A DNA stretch of 9,449 nucleotides, taken from positions 1-9,449 of the forward strand of contig DAOUWT010000083.1 of the NCBI GenBank assembly GCA_030666985.1. Reading direction: 5' to 3'. The notes beneath the pieces were generated by a model. That model was given only the letters and a program-made list of their open reading frames with translations. It was not told the origin of the DNA and ran no database searches. Position numbers and translations under genes: made by a program. Source of the DNA: Chloroflexota bacterium (GTDB lineage: Bacteria; Chloroflexota; Anaerolineae; Anaerolineales; UBA11858). Positions 5,257 through 9,449 of this stretch are shown here, piece after piece (the first letter of the stretch is position 1; each line of letters starts with the position of its first letter).

Positions 5257-6726
5257 ATGACCCAATCAGAAAAAGACCTGCGCTCAATTCAAGAAGCCCG
5301 CCAGATGGCAGAAAAAGCTTATCAGGCGCAGCAAGTTTGGGCCAACGCCGCCCAGGAGCAGGTGGATCGCGTCTGCGCGGCCATGGCTCAGGCGGCTTTT
5401 TTGGCTTCCGAGCGTCTGGGACGGATGGCCGCTGAGGAAACGGGGTTCGGCGTCCCGGAGCACAAAAAGCTCAAAAACGAGTTTGCCTCCAAAAACGTTT
5501 GGAAGAGCATCAAGAACGTAAAAACAGTCGGCATCATCCGAGGCAGTCAGGCTAGCGGCATCATCGAAGTGGCCTGGCCCATGGGAGTGATAGCCGCCCT
5601 GACCCCCAGCACTAACGCCACTTCCACGGTGATAAATAAATTGCTCATGGCTGTCAAAGCCCGCAACGGGATTGTGATTGCCCCGCATCCTTCGGCAGTC
5701 AACTGCGCGAATGCGACCGTAAAGGTCATGAACGACGCCGCACTAGAAGCAGGTGCGCCTCCCGGCCTGATCAATTGCATGACCCAGGTCAGCTTGCCTG
5801 GAACCCAGGAATTGATGTCTCATAAACGCACAGCCCTCATCCTGGCGACGGGCGGCGCGGGGATGGTACGCGCGGCCCACTCCCAGGGCAAGCCGGCCTA
5901 TGGCGTTGGGCCTGGCAACGTGCCGGTTTACGTAGACCGCAGCGCAGATTTAGAGAAAGCGGCCCGCTACATTGTCTCTAGCAAGGCATTCGATTATTCA
6001 CTGATTTGCGCAACCGAGCAATCTGTAGTAGCCGACCGTCCCATAGCCTCGCGTTTGAAAAAATTAATGGAAGCTGAAGGAGCCTATTTCGTTGATGAGA
6101 ATCAGGCGGATGCCCTGCGCCAAACCTTATTCCATCCCGATGGCAGCCTGAACGTGGCGGCGGTTGGCAAATCGGCGCAGTATGTGGCTGCCCTGGCGGG
6201 TATTCGTGTCCCTGGGCAGGCCCGTGTTCTGGTGGCGAGTCTGGACAAAGTTGGGCCGGATGAGCCGCTCTCGCGCGAAAAGTTGACCACAGTGCTGGGC
6301 TGGTACGAAGCCAACGGTTGGGAAGCCGGCTGTGAGCGCTGCATCGAATTGATCAACTTTGGCGGGCGCGGACACAGCCTCATCATTCACGCCATCGATG
6401 AAAAACCCATCAATGCCTTTAGCCTGGAGAAGCCCGTCTTCCGCATAGGCGTTAATACTATGGGAACCCTGGGAATGATTGGCATGACCACCAAGATCAT
6501 GCCTTCCCTCACCCTAGGCTCCGGCGGCATTGGCGGCGCAATCACAGGCGATAACGTCACCGTGCATCATTTATACAATATCAAAAGAATCGCTTATCAA
6601 ACCTCATCTCCCCCGGGGGAGGCCCTTCGGGCTGGCACTGTCCCCGCCGGCCCAGTCTACGGCCCCACGCCGGATGAGATTGAGGCAATTGTTAGAGAAG
6701 TTGTCAGAGAAGTTTTGCGGAAGTGA
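5257..6726 (+). CDS. Acylating (CoA-dependent) aldehyde dehydrogenase, BMC-associated
   Basis: The 489-aa enzyme belongs to the EutE/PduP group, which turns acetaldehyde (or propionaldehyde) plus CoA and NAD+ into acyl-CoA and NADH. Visible marks are the P.GVIAALTPSTNATSTVINK segment (about 110-128), KARNGIVIAPHPSA, the GVGPGNVPVYVD cofactor region, and the catalytic cysteine in DYSLICATEQ (Cys251). After the catalytic domain there is a Pro/Gly/Ala-rich linker (about 449-470) and a C-terminal amphipathic helix (PDEIEAIVREVVREVLRK, to 489) that looks like an encapsulation peptide. PduP and EutE carry theirs at the N-terminus, so a C-terminal tag sets this enzyme apart, although C-terminal tags are known in other BMC types. 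In this operon the substrate is probably acetaldehyde from DeoC. The stop codon lies inside the start of a family B repeat. Confidence 0.95.
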   Translation: MTQSEKDLRSIQEARQMAEKAYQAQQVWANAAQEQVDRVCAAMAQAAFLASERLGRMAAEETGFGVPEHKKLKNEFASKNVWKSIKNVKTVGIIRGSQASGIIEVAWPMGVIAALTPSTNATSTVINKLLMAVKARNGIVIAPHPSAVNCANATVKVMNDAALEAGAPPGLINCMTQVSLPGTQELMSHKRTALILATGGAGMVRAAHSQGKPAYGVGPGNVPVYVDRSADLEKAARYIVSSKAFDYSLICATEQSVVADRPIASRLKKLMEAEGAYFVDENQADALRQTLFHPDGSLNVAAVGKSAQYVAALAGIRVPGQARVLVASLDKVGPDEPLSREKLTTVLGWYEANGWEAGCERCIELINFGGRGHSLIIHAIDEKPINAFSLEKPVFRIGVNTMGTLGMIGMTTKIMPSLTLGSGGIGGAITGDNVTVHHLYNIKRIAYQTSSPPGEALRAGTVPAGPVYGPTPDEIEAIVREVVREVLRK

Positions 6727-6804
6727 AACGTGAAGACGTGAAGCGTGAAGACGTGAAACGTGAGATCACGCAACACGCAACACGCATCACGCATCACGCA
6801 ACAC
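6723..6804. repeat. Tandem and inverted repeat block, family B, copy 2
   Basis: Starting at the dehydrogenase stop codon, the left half holds several (A)CGTGAAG/ACGTGAAAC units and the right half several CACGCA(A/T) units, so the two halves are roughly complementary. GTGAAACGTGA occurs twice. It shares words with the copy at 5101-5157. The units are too short and lack spacers, so this is not a CRISPR array. A good AGGAGA ribosome binding site for the next gene follows at 6824. Confidence 0.8.
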
Positions 6805-6835
6805 TTTAGAAGATTATTTACTTAGGAGAAAAACT

Positions 6836-7165
6836 ATGGCACAAGATCCTTCATTTATCGCCCTGGGAATGGTTGAATCTAGAGGGCTGATCGGCTCTAT
6901 CGAAGCCGCTGACGCAATGGTCAAGGCCGCTAACGTAGTCCTGATCGGCTCGGAGTACGTTGGCGGCGGATATGTCACCGTGATGGTGCGCGGGGACGTT
7001 GGGGCGGTCAAGGCCGCCACCGACGCTGGGGCCGCGGCGGCCAAGCGGGTTGGGGAACTCGTTTCCGTCCACGTCATCCCCCGCCCCCACGAGAACGTCG
7101 AGATGATCCTCCCCCAAAACGCTAAAGGCGGCTTTGGCGGACGGGCCAGCGGAGACAAGAAATAG
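6836..7165 (+). CDS. pduA: BMC-H hexameric shell protein (PduA/EutM type)
   Basis: This 109-aa protein is a single Pfam-BMC domain that forms the hexagonal tiles of the shell facets. It follows the family pattern closely: ALGMVESRGLIGSIEAADAMVKAANV, then the pore loop, then VTVMVRGDVGAVKAATDAGAAAAKRVGELVSVHVIPRPHENVE. The edge lysine expected for hexamer-hexamer contact is Lys30 in MVKAA. The pore loop reads YVGGGYV (Gly43-45), where PduA has a GSG-type loop, so the pore may lack the Ser. After the domain there is a short Gly-rich tail (KGGFGGRASGDKK). AGGAGA at 6824-6829 gives it the best ribosome binding site in the cluster, fitting a protein needed in large amounts. Its stop overlaps the proposed start of eutJ. 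Confidence 0.97.
   Translation: MAQDPSFIALGMVESRGLIGSIEAADAMVKAANVVLIGSEYVGGGYVTVMVRGDVGAVKAATDAGAAAAKRVGELVSVHVIPRPHENVEMILPQNAKGGFGGRASGDKK
7151..7164 (+). promoter_or_regulatory. Possible Shine-Dalgarno and ATA start for eutJ, overlapping the BMC-H stop
   Basis: GGAG (7151-7154), a 7-base spacer and ATA (7162-7164) form a start-like arrangement in the eutJ frame. The ATAG overlap with the BMC-H TAG stop (7163-7165) has the same geometry as the common ATGA coupling overlap. The eutJ frame is closed by TAA at 7123-7125 and contains no ATG, GTG or TTG before 7318, so this is the best-placed candidate. A CTG at 7207 is the alternative. Confidence 0.4.
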
Positions 7166-8034
7166 AGGCGCGGGATTACCTCTCACGCCCCAAGGTCGTC
7201 CAGACCCTGGCCCGCGCAGAGCGTGTCATCCGCTGGCTTCCCGACCCCGAACCTCCCCCGCTGGACACTCCCCCCGAAGGGCCGCTGCACGTTGGCGTAG
7301 ACCTCGGCACCGCCTACTTGGTGTTGGTCGTCCTCGACGAGGGCTATCAACCTGTGGCGGGCGAGTACCAGTTTGCGCAGGTTGTGCGCGATGGCCTGGT
7401 GGTGGATTATTTGGGTGCGGTGGATCGTCTGCGGGGGATGAAGGCCCGCGTGGAGCGTCGCCTGGGCCGGACGCTCACCCACGCCGCCAGCGGCTATCCC
7501 CCCGGCGTCCCCCGGCCCGAAGTGAGGGCCGTTGCCCATGTGCTGGAGGCTGCCGATTTGCGTTGCACCCATCTCGTGGATGAACCAACAGCGGCCAACG
7601 CTCTGCTGGGCTTGGAGAACGGCGCCATCGTGGATGTGGGCGGCGGCACGACCGGGATCGCTATCCTCCAGGGTGGGGAAGTCCTCTACACGGCGGATGA
7701 AGCCACGGGCGGGACGCATTTCTCTCTCGTGGTCGCCGGGGCCAACGACATCACCTTCGAGGCTGCCGAGGCCCTGAAGGTGAATCCCGCCGAGCAATCC
7801 CGCTTATTCCCCGCTCTGCGCCCGGTGATGGAAAAAGTGGCCAGTATCACGGCCCGGCATGTGAGAGAGAGCCAGATACCGGTTGATGATTTGGTCTTAG
7901 TAGGCGGCACTTGCGCTTACCCGGGCATGGCGGCGGTGATCGCCGAGTATACCGGTATCCCCACCCACGTTCCAGAGCGTCCCGTTTTTGTGACTCCCCT
8001 GGGAATCGCCATGCACGACCTGGAACCCGAATAG
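7162..8034 (+). CDS. eutJ: EutJ-family Hsp70/actin-like ATPase of the BMC operon
   Basis: The product matches EutJ along its full length: GVDLGT phosphate-1 motif (about residues 45-50 counting from 7162), YQPVA, VVRDGLVVDYLGAV, THAASGYPPG, HLVDEPTAAN, the VDVGGGTTGIAI phosphate-2 motif (Asp158), YTADEATGGTHFSL, LVGGTCAYPGMA and the final VTPLGIA. EutJ is an actin-fold protein of ethanolamine loci with an unproven chaperone or reactivase role. Reading from ATA 7162 gives about 290 residues, close to the roughly 280 of E. coli EutJ. The first usual start codon, TTG 7318, would remove the phosphate-1 motif and is unlikely to be right. The N-terminal limit given here is therefore tentative. The gene overlaps the BMC-H stop by 4 bases. 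No B12-dependent lyase is present in the window for it to reactivate. Confidence 0.85.
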   Translation: MEARDYLSRPKVVQTLARAERVIRWLPDPEPPPLDTPPEGPLHVGVDLGTAYLVLVVLDEGYQPVAGEYQFAQVVRDGLVVDYLGAVDRLRGMKARVERRLGRTLTHAASGYPPGVPRPEVRAVAHVLEAADLRCTHLVDEPTAANALLGLENGAIVDVGGGTTGIAILQGGEVLYTADEATGGTHFSLVVAGANDITFEAAEALKVNPAEQSRLFPALRPVMEKVASITARHVRESQIPVDDLVLVGGTCAYPGMAAVIAEYTGIPTHVPERPVFVTPLGIAMHDLEPE

Positions 8035-8063
8035 TGGCTACTCAGGCTATAGTTAAATTAGCT

Positions 8064-8173
8064 AAAATGGAACGCGGATGACACAGATTGGGCGGATGTG
8101 CGCGGATAAAAACATTAAAAAAGGTTTTAATCCGTGAAAATCCGCAGCATCCGCAAAATCCGTGTTCTATTTC
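8064..8173. repeat. Intergenic palindromic repeat, family A, copy 2
   Basis: AAAATGGAACGCGGAT (8064-8079) is imperfectly inverted as ATCCGTGTTCTATTT (8158-8172). Repeated GCGGAT motifs fill the left half and ATCCGC/ATCCGTG the right half, around an A/T-rich centre. It is the same family as 4334-4430 but has diverged at the ends. It occupies most of the eutJ to BMC-T gap, where I see no gene. Confidence 0.75.
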
Positions 8174-8219
8174 CAGGATGACTGAGTAATTACCCCGAAT
8201 ATTAAAAAGAGAGTGTTTT

Positions 8220-8852
8220 ATGGCTAGTGAATTTTCTCTTCGTTGTTATTGTTATCTGAACCGCATGCAGCCGCAGTACGCGGCCTTTGTGGGCACTGTG
8301 ACCCAGGGAGATTTGCCGACTGAGGGCATGGCATCTTTGTACATTGAGATGGCTCCTGGGAATGAGGTTTTTCGCACCGTGGATATTGCTGTTAAGGCCA
8401 CGGAAGCCAAACCGGGGGCGCAGATAGTTGAGCGCGAATTTGGGATGTTCGAAATCCATTCGCCGAGACAGGCCGCCGTGATCGAATCTGGGCGCATTGT
8501 CCTGGAGCGGCTGGGCCTGAATATCGAAGACCGCATTCGTCCTCAAATCGCGTCTACCCAACTCATCACCAATGTTGATCCTTATCAGGCCCAACTCCTC
8601 AACCGTTTCCGGCGCGGCAGCATGTTGGTTCCCGGTCAAACGTTGTTGGTGGTGGAGTGTTACCCGGCGGCGTATATAAATTTTGCCTGCAATGAAGCCG
8701 AGAAAAAAGCCAGCATCAATATTGTGCATGTCAGCTCGGTTGGGCGTTATGGGCGCATGTGGCTGTCGGGCACCGAGGCTGAGGCCAAAACCGCCCGCGA
8801 TGCCGCTGTTCAGGCTTTAGATAGTTTAGAAGGCATTGTTCAGAAGTATTAA
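8220..8852 (+). CDS. BMC-T shell protein, CsoS1D-like (permuted tandem domains)
   Basis: The 210-aa protein has two permuted BMC domains in tandem and would form a pseudohexameric trimer in the shell facets. Domain 1 spans about residues 5-100 (LNRMQPQYAAFVGTVTQGDLP, GMASLYIEMAPG, VDIAVKATEAKPGAQIVEREFGMFEIHSP). Domain 2 spans about 105-208 (STQLITNVDPYQAQLLNRFRRGSMLVPGQTLLVVE, NEAEKKASINIVHV, GRYGRMWLSG). The layout matches the CsoS1D-like group, which includes shell trimers of Haliangium ochraceum. That group can stack as double-layered trimers with a large gated pore, and the adjacent Glu71-Arg72 correspond to the Glu-Arg pair reported to gate CsoS1D. It could pass larger molecules such as sugar phosphates or NAD(H)/CoA. 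The ATG at 8220 follows an AAGAGAG purine run. The length is normal for the group. Confidence 0.93.
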   Translation: MASEFSLRCYCYLNRMQPQYAAFVGTVTQGDLPTEGMASLYIEMAPGNEVFRTVDIAVKATEAKPGAQIVEREFGMFEIHSPRQAAVIESGRIVLERLGLNIEDRIRPQIASTQLITNVDPYQAQLLNRFRRGSMLVPGQTLLVVECYPAAYINFACNEAEKKASINIVHVSSVGRYGRMWLSGTEAEAKTARDAAVQALDSLEGIVQKY

Positions 8853-8858
8853 TGACCG

Positions 8859-8965
8859 TGTCACTGCGAGGAACGCTTTTTGTGACGTGGCAGTCTCCCG
8901 GTTAGCACTGGGATAATGCAGTCAGGGGGATTGCCACACCCCAAAAACCGGGGTTCGCAATGACA
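8859..8965. repeat. Intergenic palindromic repeat, family C, complete copy
   Basis: A 107-bp element runs from TGTCACTGCGAG (8859) to TTCGCAATGACA (ending 8965), which are near-perfect inverted ends. Inner arms GGCAGTCTCCC and GGGGGATTGCC also pair. The TGTCA(C/T)TGCGAGG ... CGCAATGACA form is a widespread dispersed palindromic repeat in environmental bacteria. It fills the gap after the BMC-T gene. The first 37 bases recur at the right edge with two differences. Confidence 0.85.
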
Positions 8966-9014
8966 GCCCATCACTTATTTTTTACCACTACTAGTTTTCT
9001 TTTGGGAGTATCCC

Positions 9015-9389
9015 ATGCCGAAGACATTTTATACCGAACGTGATATTGAAGATTTGGCGAGACAGGGCGTTGGCGCCTTAGATATTGGCGACGACGTTGT
9101 CCTGACGGATTTGGCGCGCGACAAGGCCAGACGCTTGGGGGTGGAACTCGTGCGCCCCCACGATAAGCCGCCCGCCGCCCCGGAGCGGCCCTATTTGGCG
9201 GAATTACCTTCCCCGAGCGCGACTAGCGTCAGCCCGGTGAGTGCTCCGGTTTCAGAAAACCCTGCCAGCGGCGATGACCTGTACAGCCGGGTCTATGCGG
9301 CTGTCACGGCCCGCCTGGGTGATACGGTGGATCCACAGCTCTTGGAGACGATCATCAAGCGCGTCCTCCAAAACGTGAGTACGCAGTAA
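9015..9389 (+). CDS. BMC-associated small protein with EutQ/EutT-like head and helical tail
   Basis: This 124-aa protein has three parts. Residues 1-48 (FYTERDIEDLARQGVGALDIGDDVVLTDLARDKARRLGVELV, read in two halves) follow the pattern seen at the start of EutQ, EutT and related BMC proteins: an 'IT..di' strand, a polar residue run, then 'lT..Ar..A...gv.l'. Residues 49-85 are a Pro/Ala/Ser-rich linker. Residues 86-121 hold two predicted helices (DLYSRVYAAVTARLG and PQLLETIIKRVLQNV), the second of which resembles an encapsulation peptide. There is no catalytic domain between them, so it may be a cargo adaptor or scaffold rather than an enzyme. GGGAG at 9004-9008 supports the ATG at 9015. It lies between two family C repeats and is the last gene in the window. 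I cannot give a precise function. Confidence 0.75.
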   Translation: MPKTFYTERDIEDLARQGVGALDIGDDVVLTDLARDKARRLGVELVRPHDKPPAAPERPYLAELPSPSATSVSPVSAPVSENPASGDDLYSRVYAAVTARLGDTVDPQLLETIIKRVLQNVSTQ

Positions 9390-9412
9390 CTTGACAATGT
9401 ATTAGTACACTG

Positions 9413-9449
9413 TGTCACTGCGAGGAACGTTTTTTGTGACGCGGCAGTC
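9413..9449. repeat. Family C palindromic repeat, cut by the right edge
   Basis: The last 37 bases repeat the left end of the element at 8859-8895 with two substitutions (35 of 37 identical). They have the same orientation, starting at TGTCACTGCGAGG. The rest presumably continues beyond the window. Together the two copies bracket the 124-aa gene as direct repeats. Confidence 0.85.

Noticed and set aside
6723..6804. CRISPR-like array
   Set aside because: Units are only about 7-13 bp, vary in sequence and have no unique spacers; there are no cas genes.
7134..7583. Long plus-strand frame of 149 codons overlapping BMC-H and eutJ
   Set aside because: It is Arg/Pro/Gly-rich and out of frame with the clear EutJ homology, so it is a GC-rich shadow frame.
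8859..8965. Rho-independent terminator or small RNA
   Set aside because: There is no T-tract after the stem, and the same element recurs at 9413, so a dispersed repeat explains it better.
9391..9420. TTGACA at 9391 as a -35 promoter box
   Set aside because: No credible -10 box follows at 16-18 bp spacing.

Overview
The window carries most of a bacterial microcompartment (BMC) operon of the sugar-phosphate-utilizing (SPU) kind, on the plus strand from about 1.9 kb to the right edge. The host is probably an environmental, anaerobe-like bacterium, and I lean to Chloroflexota (Anaerolineae). That is an inference from the SPU gene set and from several dispersed palindromic repeat families of a type common in such genomes. 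No rRNA or other taxonomic marker is present.

Left flank (1-1920): an AT-richer segment with a polytopic membrane protein on the minus strand that runs off the left edge (1-1307). It is followed by two decayed minus-strand gene ends, a SIS-domain sugar-isomerase C-terminus (1377-1646) and an unrecognised C-terminal fragment (1658-1918), with a short GACTAC-type repeat between them.

Control region (1897-1981): a near-consensus sigma-70 promoter (TTGACT, 17 bp, TATAAT) followed at once by a perfect 7+7 bp inverted repeat, the likely operator. Next comes a GntR/HutC-type repressor with a UTRA effector domain (1982-2770).

BMC operon (2794-9389): an RpiB/LacAB-type sugar-phosphate isomerase, deoxyribose-phosphate aldolase (DeoC), two tandem BMC-P (EutN/CcmL) pentamer proteins, an acylating aldehyde dehydrogenase, a BMC-H hexamer protein, EutJ, a CsoS1D-like tandem-domain BMC-T shell protein, and a 124-aa protein with a EutQ/EutT-like head and a helical tail. 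The expected chemistry is: sugar-phosphate isomerisation, then DeoC cleavage of deoxyribose 5-phosphate to acetaldehyde and glyceraldehyde 3-phosphate, then conversion of acetaldehyde to acetyl-CoA by the dehydrogenase inside a shell built from BMC-H, BMC-T and BMC-P. RpiB and DeoC have N-terminal extensions, and the dehydrogenase a C-terminal one, all bearing a similar amphipathic helix (EIE followed by V-rich heptads) that looks like an encapsulation peptide. A phosphotransacylase (PduL) and an alcohol dehydrogenase, normally expected for cofactor recycling, are not in the window and may lie downstream.

Most of the longer gaps inside the operon contain a palindromic or tandem repeat. Family A (GCGGAT-rich, two copies), family B (ACGTGAA-rich, two copies) and family C (TGTCACTGCGAGG-type, one complete copy and one cut by the right edge) are all present. 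The points most worth a second look are: eutJ has no ATG, GTG or TTG before its nucleotide-binding motif; the RpiB-like enzyme lacks the usual catalytic cysteine; and the DeoC extension carries a four-cysteine cluster.
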